From NCBI GenBank assembly GCA_019096065.1, contig JAGUCH010000005.1, forward strand, positions 5,394,001-5,458,000: DNA of 64,000 bases, given 5' to 3'. Below are positions 1-14,100 of this stretch, in pieces. This DNA comes from Paracyclopina nana. Taxonomy: Eukaryota > Arthropoda > Copepoda > Cyclopoida > Cyclopettidae. Both the position numbers and the translations under genes were made by a program. The stretch's first letter is position 1. Each line of letters begins with the position of its first letter. The notes below the pieces were generated by a model. It saw nothing but the letters and a program-made list of their open reading frames with translations. It had not been told where the DNA came from and searched no databases.

Positions 1-2078
<2,078 letters not shown>

Positions 2079-2113
2079 ACCAAATAGCCACTACGTGTAC
2101 AAAGAAAGCTGCT

Positions 2114-2119
2114 TTTATT
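2114..2119 (-). promoter_or_regulatory. Poly(A) signal of beta-sarcoglycan
   Basis: AATAAA on the minus strand starts one base after the sarcoglycan stop codon (2121-2123). The mRNA would therefore end near 2085-2100, within or next to the end of ILF2. Inferred from the motif only. Confidence 0.55.
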
Positions 2120-2120
2120 G

Positions 2121-3251
2121 CTAATCGTCGCATGGATGTTTCTCTCCTTTCAAAACCTGCAGGCAGGCCAAGCCGGATGCACTTTTGGAGTCTTTCGATT
2201 TTGAGCTCACTGGCACTGCAAACACTTTTCCAGAATGGCCACAAATGCACAGTTTGTACTGGCTAGTCTCGCCTGGGTATCCCCCTCCTCCAATTGGCAG
2301 TGCGAGTGGATCGAGTCCAACTTGGCCTTCAATGTTGATTGCCCCTGAAATCGATGTCAATGTAATGTCCTGACCAGCCTCCAGCCTCACAGTTTTGGCC
2401 TCCACTTGAATCCCTTCAGCCCCCATCAAGTCCAAGCCCGAATCAGATTTGATGAATAAATCCTTGTGAAGAGGGCTTACTAGTCTGTTCGTCTCCACTT
2501 CGGATGCAGATAGAGATTCCACGGGGTCTTGTATCTCAAACTCTGGCGCGAAGGCATCAAAAAATACTTTTCCAGTGCTCGGGTCCCCGATGCGAAAATT
2601 GTCCACATTGGCGAGAGTAACTTCATGTGGGGAAATTCGTAGTTGAGGCTGTCCACCCAGACTTCCCTGTTTCACTTGGAAAACAATGTCTCCATTTTCT
2701 GCCACGATACTCATGGGTTCGCCTGCAAAGCCAGAAATGACTCCGGTGCCAACCGTGATCACTGGTGCCACAAGATCCTTGAGGAATTTGACTGATCCCG
2801 ACTCTGGCAGAAATTCAATTGCTGCCATGCCCTGGGGACCGATTTCTAGGACATGCATGATCACAACGAGTACTAAAAAGTTCAAGAGGGCCAACGTGAA
2901 GAAGAATATGGCAATGGCCCAAAAGTAGTAGGCGAACGCGTCTCCCTCGGCCTCATCCTTCTCGATAATTGGCATGCCTTCCAGAGTGAATCCTCTCTTC
3001 AAGCTCGGAAATTCCTGATATGGATTGACATGCTGATTGATCAAGGCTCGATCCGAGTCCGGATTGAGCAGCCTGGAAGCTCTTTTGTCCTGATGGGAGG
3101 TAGGCCCTGCGCTTTTGGCCCTCATTTGTCGCCTCGTCACATACTGAGGCCTGGATGAGTATATTTCTGGCTCCACACTCCGACCCCTCATTTGCATCAT
3201 CATCATCTGCGTTGGCGGCTGTTGGCTCGAATGTGGTGGTGATGATGCCAT
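2121..3251 (-). CDS. SGCB: Beta-sarcoglycan
   Basis: 376 residues from the ATG at 3251. The coding sequence has no intron. Layout: cytoplasmic N-terminus of about 105 residues rich in Gln, Met, Pro and Arg; one transmembrane segment at about 107-133 (AFAYYFWAIAIFFF onward); then LEIGPQGMAAIEF, which matches the conserved IRIGPNG segment after the membrane in beta-sarcoglycan. A long beta-rich extracellular domain ends in YKLCICGHSGKVF and four C-terminal cysteines, the spacing expected for the family. Type II membrane protein; known role is in the dystrophin-associated complex of muscle membrane. Start choice: the frame stays open upstream (another in-frame ATG at Met-Arg-Leu-Lys, and TTG at 3329), but a good acceptor (CTGTTTTCAG) lies just before the MASSPP start, so I place an untranslated-exon boundary at 3265. 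Gamma/delta-sarcoglycan is less likely because the CxC tail fits beta. Confidence 0.92.
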   Translation of the reverse strand: MASSPPHSSQQPPTQMMMMQMRGRSVEPEIYSSRPQYVTRRQMRAKSAGPTSHQDKRASRLLNPDSDRALINQHVNPYQEFPSLKRGFTLEGMPIIEKDEAEGDAFAYYFWAIAIFFFTLALLNFLVLVVIMHVLEIGPQGMAAIEFLPESGSVKFLKDLVAPVITVGTGVISGFAGEPMSIVAENGDIVFQVKQGSLGGQPQLRISPHEVTLANVDNFRIGDPSTGKVFFDAFAPEFEIQDPVESLSASEVETNRLVSPLHKDLFIKSDSGLDLMGAEGIQVEAKTVRLEAGQDITLTSISGAINIEGQVGLDPLALPIGGGGYPGETSQYKLCICGHSGKVFAVPVSSKSKDSKSASGLACLQVLKGEKHPCDD

Positions 3252-3427
3252 GTTACCCAGAATACCTGAAAACAGCAGTATTTTTAGCCTCATCTGCGTC
3301 AATGCGAGGGCTGGTTGCTTAGCGACCAAATCTCTCCTTCTTTGTCATCATTGCTGGCCTCGACATTATAATCAGACCTAATTGAGCTGTCTACCGAGCT
3401 AGTCGTATCATGCTAAAATCATTGGTG
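3252..3427. promoter_or_regulatory. Short divergent promoter region, sarcoglycan / G-alpha
   Basis: Only 176 bp separate the start codons of two genes transcribed away from each other, so both core promoters and 5' UTRs must lie here or overlap neighbouring sequence. No clear TATA box is visible. A bidirectional promoter is inferred from geometry alone. Confidence 0.4.
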
Positions 3428-4597
3428 ATGGGAGGATGCTGTTGCAAAGAGAGCCCCATTTGGAGACACGTAAGTTGACTTTTTTGCTTTCATTTAAGGA
3501 TACAGTAATATAAACTCGATTTTCCACAGCTATCTGTCACTGCTATTAGCATTCCGGAAGAAGTGGCCAAAATCACTGAAAGGCATCTGAGCATCACTTC
3601 TACTAGAGGAGCCAGACCTGCACATCACAATGACAAGCGGCGCAAGTTGTCCTGCAAAATGCTTGTCTTGGGAGCTGCTGACGCTGGCAAATCCACGCTG
3701 ATCCGCAACATCCGGATGATCCATGAGCAAAGCTTCAGCCAAGAAGAAATGTTCAGTTTCAGGCTGAAAATCCGGGCAGTGAGCTTCGAGGCTCTCGCCT
3801 CGTTGTTGGCCTCCCTTGGCAAATGCACCGGACGTCTCGCCAAGGATATTGAGATGTTTCAGCGAAAAGTCGCCGAGAGACAAGCTGATTTCCAGACCGC
3901 CGAATGGAGCTGCGAGTCCAAGCTGTTCGAATTGGCTCTCGCATTGTGGCAAGAGTCTCTTGTCCAAGAGGCTATTGCTAGCTTGGACGAGCCTTTCCTT
4001 GCCAACCTTGGCAACATCCTGGATCCAACCTACGTTCCTAGCCATGAAGACATCCTGAGCTTGAGAATGCCTACGACTGGTACACACCAAACTCACATCG
4101 AATCTGAGGAGATGATCATGACCTTGATTGATGTGGGAGGTGAGAGATCCGAGCGCAAGAAATGGTTGCATTGCTTTGAATCAGTGACTGCTGTGCTATT
4201 TGTAGCCTCTTTGGCAGACTATGACCTGTTCGAGAACGAGGACGACCCTGAGACTAATCTGATGCTCGAGTCTGTCAAGCTTTTCGAGTCCATTTGCAAT
4301 GTCAAGTGGTTTGCCCATGCTGCTCTCCTACTTTTCCTCAACAAAAAGGACATCTTTGAGGAGAAGATCAAAAGCAAGTCGCTCTCCATCTGCTTTCCTG
4401 ACTACGACGGACCTCAGGCCTCGTTTGAGGCTGCCAGCACCCACGCATGGAAGAAGTTTGAGGAGCAATGCAAAATAGGCCGACAAATCTATCGGCATTT
4501 CACTTGCGCCAAAGACAAGTCCAACATTGCCAAGGTGTTCGCATCAGTCAAGGATGACATCATGCGAACTACACTTGCCACTGTTGGACTTTCTTAA
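3428..4597 (+). CDS. Divergent heterotrimeric G-protein alpha subunit
   Basis: Two exons, 3428-3469 and 3530-4597, joined in phase 0 by GTAAGT...TTTCCACAG; 369 residues. The N-terminus MGGCCCKESP has the glycine and cysteines for myristoylation and palmitoylation, so membrane attachment is expected. An in-frame ATG 18 bases upstream (3410) would bury that glycine, so I start at 3428. Motifs: P-loop GAADAGKST (62-70; usual form GAGESGKST); switch I with the catalytic arginine kept at 193 (LSLRMPTTG); switch II DVGGERSERKKW with Glu219 where the catalytic Gln is expected; NKKD at 285-288; TCAKDKSNI at 339. A helical domain lies between P-loop and switch I. The C-terminus ends VGLS, recalling the CGLx end of Gi/Go but without the pertussis-toxin cysteine. 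Compared with usual G-alpha genes it has very few introns. Subfamily unclear: a fast-evolving Gi/o relative or an arthropod-specific class. Poly(A) signals follow at 4655 and 4660. Confidence 0.92.
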
Positions 4598-4654
4598 ATA
4601 CTTTGAATCAATGCTCACATGCTACGTGTAAGAGTTTTGGTTACTATTCTTAAA

Positions 4655-4665
4655 AATAAAATAAA
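4655..4665 (+). promoter_or_regulatory. Tandem poly(A) signals of the G-alpha gene
   Basis: Two overlapping AATAAA hexamers lie 58-68 bases after the G-alpha stop codon. The LTR retroelement begins about 65 bases further on, so the transcript probably ends before it. Confidence 0.6.
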
Positions 4666-4731
4666 TATGCTACTAAATGATGAAATCTGGTTACTCTAGA
4701 GTATGGGTCACGCGAAAGTTATACCAGATGG

Positions 4732-4982
4732 TGTTTGGAATATCTCGCTACTCTATTTGAATATTCCCGCCCTTTGTATTTTTCCCTCCCGACCTCATCA
4801 TACTCAGTCAATCAACGCTGCTGTTTCTCAGTGAATAAAAGTTCAGTTACGTTCCAGCATTCATCACCTTCACGTCTATTTATTGAAAACTTCGTAAGTT
4901 TCATTAAACACGTAGAAAACTATTTCACAGTCATCCGCAGTTCTCTCAAGGACTTAGTATTCTTGCAGCGACACTGCGCACA
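4732..4982 (+). repeat. 5' LTR
   Basis: 251-bp long terminal repeat with TG...CA ends. It contains AATAAA (in CAGTGAATAAAAG), a candidate poly(A) signal. It has one extra C compared with the 3' LTR, in the stretch ATTAAACACG. Confidence 0.95.
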
Positions 4983-5065
4983 TGGCGCCCAACGTTTCCA
5001 GGCACTTGCCTAAGCCCTGTTAACCGCCGGTTCGAAATATTGAATGCCGTAGCTCTTGGGGCTGA

Positions 5066-5840
5066 AAACTAGACGGCATCAGAAAACCCCTGCCTTCAAA
5101 AGCGGCGTTGGAAATCCTGTTTACTTCAGCTAACAGCGATCTCATTCACGGCATCAGAAAACACGCTCACACCAAGCGGCGTCGAAATCCCGTGATTGGC
5201 GAAAGCTAGGGCCCTTACAAACGGCAACAGAAAACCCCTGCTTTAAAAGCGGCGTTGGAAATCCCGTTTGGCAACGGCTAACGGCAATCTCACGAACGGC
5301 ATCAGAAACCCCTGCTGTAAAACGCGGCGTGAAAATCCCGTTCGTGGTGAAAGCTAGCGATCTTACGAGCGGCATCAGAAACCCCTGCTCTCAGAGCGGC
5401 GTGGAAATCCCGTGAGTAATGAGAGCTCCGATCCTTGCAAACGGCATCAGAAAACACGCTGAAAAGCGGAGTCAAAATCCCGTGAGCCAAGGATCAAAAA
5501 CCACGTGGCAACCCAGCTTTAGGTGATCCTCAGACAAGTGAAATCCCCCGGCATTCGCATAATCCCGAGGCATCAGAACTTCGAAAGCATCATCAAACCT
5601 GAGCTTCCATTTGGCATATGACCATCAGACGAGCGAAATCCCCCGGCATTTGTACAATCCCGAGGCATCAGAGCTCCGAAATCGTCATTTTTCTCCAAAA
5701 CTTTCCTTATAATCGGCATCAGAAAACCCCTGCTCTTGGAGCGGCGTTGAAATCCCGAAAGTAACGAAAGCCAGAGACTCTTATAATCGGCATTAGAAAG
5801 CCCCTACTCCTTGAGTGGCGCTGAAATCCCGAGCAAAAGA
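5066..5840 (+). repeat. Diverged ~73-bp tandem repeats inside the LTR element
   Basis: About eight or more imperfect copies, each opening CGGCATCAGAAA, running through CCCCTGCT and then GCGGCGT-GAAATCCCG, recur at roughly 5066, 5149, 5222, 5297, 5370, 5442, 5713 and 5787. Between about 5546 and 5690 a variant with CCCCCGGCATT and AATCCCGAGGCATCAGA replaces the standard unit. Position just downstream of the primer-binding site suggests a repeated leader; a packaging role is speculation. Confidence 0.85.
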
Positions 5841-7335
5841 AGCTCAAAAACCTCGAAAACTTCCTTTCTAAACACATCTTTCCTATCAAACTCCTTTTTT
5901 CTATTTACTGTGAACCCAACCCAGACGATTCGCAAAACCTCAAAAGGATCGTCAAAAACCTGTCAAACTTCTTTAAAAACTATTGACTACTTGTCATTCA
6001 AAACTTCCGATTTACAGTATATTCGTGTCTATGCGAAAATAAACTTATTTGTGATAAGAAACTAAAACTAGTCAAACTCGTTCATTTGGCGTTGAAATGG
6101 CTGAAGAACACCCAATAGAAAGCACTGTACTGTCAAGGCCATCAACTAGTGCTCAAACAGCCGATTGGACGAAACCCGAAAACAAGGTCGCTAAAAAAGC
6201 CAAAGTTCCATTTTTGAAAACGCGGCCGCACCACCGAGGCTGATTTCAAAAATCCGCAACAAGTCTGTAAAACTCTTTCTAGCCAAAACTTTTAATGCCC
6301 CCTAAAAAGCCACCATGCTTGTCAAGGGGGCGAATCATACCTATCAAGGGTCAAAAACTTGTATTTTAAACTGACAAAATGCGGGGAAAAATCCCCACTG
6401 AACAATCATTTCCATTAAAGCAAAAATGATTCAAAGGCTTTCAACTAAAGTCAAAAGCTGAAATCATACTGGATGAACTCATTTTTGCGAGAATTCAATC
6501 TAAAGACAGAATTCTTACTTTTATTCACATCAAATCCCTCGTCAAACTCAAACAGAGTCTTAAACGCTCAACCTTCAACTCAAACCGAAAAACGAAGGTT
6601 CAAAACTATAGCTCTACTCAAAATGAGGACAAAATGATTGCATTGAGAAACCATAATGAGCTTCAAAGAGAGAAACTTGGCCTTGAAGACCTCATTAGAG
6701 AACAGTTAGGGGCCCCTCCAACTAAAAGACCTCCTCAAACTGAGAAACGGAGGCCAAAAACTAGTTCTAAACAAAGGGGGATGAAATGATCGCAAAACTT
6801 CCCCTGTCAAATTGTAGGGAAACGCGGGGAACTATCTTGACTTTCCCAATGAAAACACTAACCCTCATAAAAACAGTAAGGTAGCAATTCCATGGTTTAA
6901 TTACTTCGTAATTGCGGGGAAGAAGTAAGAATTGCTCCGAAACATCACGAACAGTTGAAAACTTATAAAAGCGCAACGTCGCCATCATAATAAGCCCACG
7001 CAAAATGCGGGGAAACTCGAACGGTGATTCACTCCGCAAACAGCAGTAAACAAAAAACTTGCACGAAAAACGTCGCACCCAAAAGATGAACCAAAAGTAC
7101 AAAAGTACATCAAATGAGTTGAACGTGCTCACCACTCTCCACGATCACACGAGCATAAACGATCAACGCACTGCACATTGGGAGAAGCCATAGCTCGGCC
7201 CGCTCAACCTGGACAAGCGCATTGAAGAAAGCTTCCATTGAAGATCCTCACTGCCCACAACCCTAACAAGAATAACCAGGACAAGAGAGAAGGCTCAATA
7301 TTTGATCAAGTAAAGCAAAGTGCTTTAGCGGGGAA

Positions 7336-7585
7336 TGTTTGGAATATCTCGCTACTCTATTTGAATATTCCCGCCCTTTGTATTTTTCCCTCCCGACCTC
7401 ATCATACTCAGTCAATCAACGCTGCTGTTTCTCAGTGAATAAAAGTTCAGTTACGTTCCAGCATTCATCACCTTCACGTCTATTTATTGAAAACTTCGTA
7501 AGTTTCATTAAAACGTAGAAAACTATTTCACAGTCATCCGCAGTTCTCTCAAGGACTTAGTATTCTTGCAGCGACACTGCGCACA
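7336..7585 (+). repeat. 3' LTR
   Basis: 250-bp copy of the left LTR, followed directly by the GATGG target duplication at 7586-7590. Confidence 0.95.
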
Positions 7586-7590
7586 GATGG

Positions 7591-10500
7591 GTCGAAACAC
7601 TATAAGAAATAGCGGTTTTGGACAAAAAGTTGATTTTGCATCAACCCAAAAGTCTTGATGCTAATGCTGTAGAAGGAGCAAAACTTCAGCTTTCCATCGA
7701 GGTAAAGCATCGCTCAAAATGAAAAAACTGATGGGAAGCAAATTGCAAATTCATGTGCATATGTGGCATTTACTTGCATAAACTTGTATCAAAGTTTAAA
7801 TCCAGGAGCTAGACGAGTTAATTCGAGTCTCGATCCTATTTAATCAGAGTTGATCTCACAAAATATGGGTTGTAATTTAACTTTTTTTGTTCACTTGATT
7901 GATCTTAATACAACAGCAGCTTTTCATTGCATATTCATATTTTGCTGTGAAAATCTTAGTTCAATTGCTCTCTTGAGTGAGACTATTTTCAAATTCTCGA
8001 GAAAGTTCGAGCTATTTATAAAAAAATTATAAGTAACCTGTATTCATTGCATTTATGCGTTGCATTGTTTTAGTGAGTTGAATAAGGGAGGGAAGCAGAT
8101 GCTTTCCAAACCTTTTATAGTCATTAAGTTTTTGTTGGTGAATGGCGGAAAGTTTTGCTTGCTTTCAGAATTCAAAAGGACCCTTTTAAAAAGTGTCGTC
8201 GTCGTCCCTTCGTGCTACTTTGTGGGGGGACTTTGGGGCACACCATCATCAGCTTTTCATACTAAATGTCACGAATCTATATAAAATATTTGCAGACGGA
8301 AAGCTGCCCAAATTGGTATGGAAAATGGAGTGGGGTCACAGCAAAAATTGCTTGTGGGACGTCAATTCGGCAAAACAACACAGTCCAATTTATGCTACGT
8401 AATGTGGAAGCTGGCCATGGATAATTGCAAATAATTTGGCCTAATTGCCACCATATACTATGATGATGATCCCAATATTACTCTGCGCTCTAGCTCACTT
8501 TTTGTGGTATTTAGTGGCGATGCCCTCTTTTATGGCCTATTTTCAAGGAGCTTTTGGACATATTTTCTCTTAACCATTATTATAATAGGCGCTGGTATCC
8601 GTAATATTAGAGGTCTTACGTTATTTTCCACAAAGCGAAAAAACAGAAACAATCGCACTTGTTTTCGTCCCTCGATCAAAGTTGTTATTTCTTGTCTATC
8701 GAAACTTGGCACTGAGCCATTTGTACACAAATGATGATCAAGTTTTTACTCAGAGCAGCACTCTTTCGCTTTCCTTTCGGATGGAGCTTTCCAGCGAAAC
8801 TAGCGCATCGGAAAGTCCTACATATGTTATATAGCGCTATGTAAGTGCGGCGAAAACGCGCCTTTTGCTGCGGACCATCCAAAAATTAGTCGTCAACCCT
8901 ACGAATTATTAGCTCAAGCCGAAAAAACGTGCGAGCTTCATTAAGGCTCATTGGGATTTCATCCACTTCAAGTTTCTCAGAAAATTGTGTATCTAAGCAT
9001 TGGTAAATGCACGTGTGGATCCTCTTGCTCAACTACACTTGGTATACTCAATCTACCTCGTGATGATCACGGTAATTTTTTCCACTGACGAGGTATGGAC
9101 TTTATTGCTAACCAGGTCTCGTTTTTAGAGTACTGAGAGCGTGGTTTCTATATTTAAACCTTGATAAGTATGCTTGAAAACTACCAGATCATTCGAGTTG
9201 GCTAGCTTTCATGGTACTTTGGTATAATGTGGCATAACCACATTGCCATTCATCGAGCTCAAAAGTTGATGATAATGATGATGATGGGACCCCTTGAATA
9301 TGGAGGACGTGACGAGGAGATCATTGACAAACAAGAGCACCAAAGCCCTTGAGGATTACTTTGATGATTCCAGACAAGATGTGCTTCCTCTTCTTCTGTA
9401 TTCAAAATGATGCAGAATTTCCTTTTTGCGAGCAGAGAAAAATGGCTGCTTTGACCCCAGGAAATAGCGGCCCCTTTGCTCATCGTCCAGAGACTGCTGC
9501 TGGTCTACACTAAATCGACGTGTTGATGATGAAAAATGATGCTCATATGCTCTCCACATCTCCCAATGCATGACGATGCCTCACCATCCGCAAGCAGTTG
9601 ATCATATGCAATATAAAAAGCATTTCAAACCGACATTTTTCAGAAGGATAAAAAGCATTCAAAGTTGTCCGAAATTCAACAAAAGTCGTATTCTAAAATA
9701 AATAGAAGAAAAAAATTAAATAAGAAATTCACGAAAAATCAATTACAAGAATACTGCAGTGCTTTGCATCCAGGGCAAGTAAGTTATAGTGTTTTCATGG
9801 GAAAACGATATGAAAAAAATGAGAGGTTTTGAGCATTTACTTGATGATTTTGCGCTGAGAACAGAATAGCAGAAAATTAACTTATCAGGCTGTCAATTTC
9901 ACACCTCCTCACTTTCATCTTCTCTCGTCTCAATTGTTATCAGTTAGCTTAATCAGTATATTGTCACTAGGAGCATTAACACCTGGTCACACCAGAGAAC
10001 AATGCCCAACCCAAAATAGCAGTTGACATTAAATACCACTTTCTCTCCATCTTTTCTGGCTGCATGAAGAAGCGGACTTCATTACTAATGATTGATCTGC
10101 AACTCTTTGCTATGCTAAAGAGTGAAAATTGGAACGTCAATTGTGTGCATGTTTTTGTATTTGCATTGGTGATATATTTTACGACCTTTGCCAATTTGGC
10201 AAACGCAACCTTTTCCTGATTGCACAGTGCAACAGGAAGATAACAATATCTGAGTGAAATTCTGCTATTCATATTCTTCGTCTTCCTCTGTTACCATAAA
10301 TGTATAGAAATCGTGTGACCTACTAAAGAGAAAAGGGTCAAAGGTAAGGGGAAAAATCAGAACGTCAGAAGAAGGGACATATTTCACGTGGGTATATAAA
10401 TGTTGGCCAAAATGGAATACGTTCATGTCCTATCCTTGCAAAAAGCTCCAATTTCACCGCAAAATACGAGCAACTCCCCCGCAATTATGATTGCACTTTT

Positions 10501-11127
10501 TCACATGAGCAAATTGGCATCACCAGCAATAAAAACTCCACCCAAATCTTAATTAGTAGAGTTTTTAATGGAGCGAAACTAATTATAATCAAATATGTAG
10601 AGCATGAATCACTCATAAAAACCGGTCTGAGAAATGACGGCAAACTTGGACTAGACAATTTTTATTCGGTATTTTCTATCACACCTTGAGCTTGTTCGGG
10701 TCCATATTTCATGCAGAGCCATATTACAGTAATATAGTATATAGTGTAGCATATTACGAGAAGGAAACTGAAGCCAGGTGTGTAATAATAGCATGATAAG
10801 GCGTTATTTCATTTCTGTCTGCCCGAAAAAATTTCGCCAACATTTTTTGATGTGCACTCTGATTTTAGCGCATGCGCTGAATATAATCATAGTGTGTTTA
10901 TAAACGGAGCGGGTCAAAATTAAAAAAGAGTCACGACTCGAGAAAATGGTTCAAATTCCTCGCAATTGGCCCTCGTCATCTGCTGATTAAAAAGCAAGAA
11001 ATGCCGGGCATATGACACATGTGGTAGAGCAGCCACTTTTTGGTATATCTTTTCATCACAGCCAGTCTTGTAGTATATAGTAAAAGAAGTGTACGTTTTT
11101 CTGCTGCCTAAAATGCGTTGAAGCAGT
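7591..11127. other. Intergenic, no gene supported
   Basis: AT-rich sequence with only short frames without recognisable domains. The right end should contain the ADAM 3' UTR; the nearest minus-strand AATAAA I noticed is at 10661-10666, about 460 bp past the stop. I see no structured RNA or recognisable mobile element. Confidence 0.6.
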
Positions 11128-14100
11128 CTAGTCTTCATACACGATGGGTTTCTTGTTCTTGTTCTTTTTCCTCATCAGCGTGCTGACCTCTTCTTTGACC
11201 TCAGAGTCCAAATCCTTTAGGATTTCTCGCATGAGGTCGCCATCGGAGCTAGAAGTGGTGGAGACTGCATCAGGTGACCTTCGAGCAAGGATCGGTGAAG
11301 ATAGAGGCGTGTCAAAGTCATCAAGGGATAGAGGGCTGGTCAGAGGACTTGCAGTAATGGCCTTGATTTCGTCCTTCAAGGTCGAAGTGGAAGCAGTGGA
11401 GTCATAAGAGGCCACTGAACTTGTTTCAGATCTCGTGGGGCTTCCCCCCACATTTGGCCTCTGGGGTGGAGGCCTCGGAGGCGGGGCACTTGGCCTCGAA
11501 GGCCTCGTTGTGGCTATTGAGGCTGGCCTTTTTGAAGAGGCCTTCTTCACATGACCGACAGCCAGATCCTCTGGCTTAGCAGTAGCAGGACTTCTTCGTG
11601 GAACCACTGGAGGTGGTAGAGGTGCTTTGGCCTTTTTATGGTGCGAGGGTGAGATTTTGGTGACCTCGGTGGAGGCTGCCGAGGTCGTTTTGGCCTCCGT
11701 CTCAGTGGGAGTCGCATCGTGGGATCGACACACTGGCAGCAAATTGGCCTTGCTCACATCTACAACAACAGATTGCAGAATGGGGCCAGAAATGTCCAAT
11801 TTGGTCAAATGGCCTCTTTCTGGCCTCTGTGGTGGAGGCTCGTTGCTCCTCACTGAAGAGGTGGGAGAAGACAGCCCACTGGATGTATCAAAGCTCTGCT
11901 GCTGTTGGTCTTTGGAAGGTCTCCTCTCCTTCTTTTCAGACTGTGACCGCTTCACCAGCTTGGACTTTAATTTACTGAGGCTGCTGCCCTTGCTGCTTTT
12001 GGCCTCGACGACCACCTTGTCAGACTCTGGAGAGATGATTGGCGCGGCCGAGTTCTTTTTGGGGCTGCCAACCTCTGACCCTGAGTCGGTGTCATCGATG
12101 TTGCACAGGACTATGTTCGAGGTGACAGCTTTGGGCTCAGTAGACCACGTGGGTGTAATTACTGAGGAGACGATGACAGCTTTGGCCTCGATTGGCTTCG
12201 TCACTGTGGCAGTGACAGGAGAGGTGGCAGATTTGGGTGTTGGTGGTGATGCCACAACCACTGAAGCCACCACACTCACTGAGGTTGGTGCTTGCAGGAC
12301 TGGTTGAGCTCCTTGGGGCGAGGTTGCATTTTTGGGCTGCAAATGAATTATGGGTGGATTGTTTGGGTTGGTGGGGCTGGGCAGGGTGAGCGGATCGCAG
12401 AACACAACCCCTCTCGAGGCTCGGTTGGCCTCATTGCTGCCCTTCTCAGCCTTATTGGCCAAAATGGAGGTCTGCGAGACGCCCGTCGAATGTGACTTTG
12501 AAATCAGCGAGGCTGCTGAGGGCGTGGCCGTCTGTAGGACCGGCCTACTGATGACCGGCCTCGAAGGCACGTTAGGCAAGGTCGAAGACTTTGGCATTGA
12601 TGGCTTACACTTGCTTTCCCCCACAGCCAAGGGCGGCAAGGTACTTGTCTTTGACAAGAATGGCATTGTCACCGAGTTGGGCGGAGGGGACGACAGCACA
12701 GTAGGAGAGATCGAGGCCGTTGAGGTCGTCGTCGTCGCCGTTTTTTCAGACTTTTCATCATCAACTTTGTCGAACGGCTTGCTAATTGGTAGCAATGGCT
12801 TGGCTGGCAGTGGAGGTGGCTTTTTGTTGGCTTTTACATTTTCAGAACTAGCAGCAGCAGCTGAAGAAGCAACCTCAACAAGGCCAGTGTGTGCACTCTG
12901 GCTGGTTCCCACCGAGGCCACTGCGGCCTTCGAAGTGAAAGCTGTGCTCGTTCGGCCGGCAAAGGAAGAGCTATGAGGGAAAGCTAGCTTCGGATCTTGA
13001 CAATACGTCGGCGTAGTCGTCGGGGAAGAACTACTGCTTGTTTTCGAGGATGCCACGCTCGTCGTCGAGGCCGCCACGATGATCGAGGCCACTACAGATT
13101 CCGTGGTTTTTGCTGCTTCCGAATTTTCCAGGGCTTTCACTTTTTCTTTCACTAATGACGAGCAGCTATTCTTTGCCGTCGTAGTTAATACTGCTGCTGT
13201 ATTTATGGCCTCCGCGGCCTCAGTCGAGGTCGAAGGCCGGAAGGATGAGGACATTTTGAGGGTGCTTCGTATGGGCCGACTTCCAAAAGTAGTCAGGGAC
13301 TTTGAAGCAGCCATGTTATTTATGCCGCCACTACTACCAATTGTGGTCGTCTGCACATTGACTTTCTCCTCTTTGATGAACAAAACGCTATCTTTGCTCG
13401 AGGTCTTTGCACTGCCGTCAACGATGTCCTCGTTCGAGGCTGCTGAGCTCGGGCTGGACATGATGTTATGATCGTCGTCCTCTCTTGGAGCTTGTTGGTG
13501 CTCCACTTTGATTTCATACGTGGCCATAGTTTTAACTGCTGCCCTCAACTTTGGAGAGGGCAATGAAATGCTCTTGGCCAAGTTGTGCATGAACTGAGGC
13601 CGTTTGATGCCCGAAAAGAGGCTACCGCTGCGGGAGGCTTTGGCTGATGAAGCAGCCTCGCCTTGGACTTTGTCTGACATCACCACTGTGCTCAGGGCTG
13701 AGGTGCTCGTGTCCACATGGGGCAACAGGGCCTGGGTGGGGCTGCCCCCCTTTGCAATTTGAGCAGGAGCCTCTGAGGCCAAAATGTTGGAGGGCTCCAC
13801 ATCTGACATTCGTTTTCTTGGCAGTTTGGCCTTCTCCACGAGGAGCCTCCAATCCCCTCCAGTTTCTGACCGACGGATCCTTTGACTGAGTAGCCAGATG
13901 ACAGCGAAAATTGGCACCAACATGAGCACTATGTAGAGCAGGATGAACCAGCCAGAGTTGCCTTCGACCTCAGAGCTGGAGGCTGGGCCAGAATTCATCG
14001 ATCCCCCTGGACCGGGACGATCACAGAGAGGTGGTGCGAAGCCCACATCACAGTGGCAGTTCCCCTCGGAGTTGCACATGCCATGCCCATTGCAATTACC

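Larger units (their letters stand above)
4732..7585 (+). mobile_element. Complete non-autonomous LTR retroelement (2.85 kb)
   Basis: Two near-identical direct repeats, 4732-4982 (251 bp) and 7336-7585 (250 bp), start TG and end CA and differ by a single 1-bp indel. They flank 2.35 kb of internal DNA. The insertion is bounded by a perfect 5-bp duplication GATGG (4727-4731 and 7586-7590). Directly after the left LTR lies TGGCGCCCAACG (4983-4994), complementary to the 3' end of a metazoan tRNA-Lys(CUU), as expected for a primer-binding site. A short purine run (GCGGGGAA) precedes the right LTR. No gag, protease, reverse transcriptase or integrase can be read. The longest plausible frame is 48 codons (6097-6243), possibly a gag remnant, but I have no motif to support that. 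This fits a TRIM/LARD-like element mobilised in trans; near-identical LTRs imply recent insertion. Confidence 0.93.

Noticed and set aside
6097-6243. 48-codon frame in the LTR element as a gag gene
   Set aside because: It is very short and has no zinc knuckle or other gag motif; kept only as a possible remnant.
11627-12976. Long plus-strand frames (226 and 208 codons)
   Set aside because: They are antisense to the Ser/Ala/Thr/Pro-rich ADAM tail exon; low stop frequency on the reverse strand follows from its composition.
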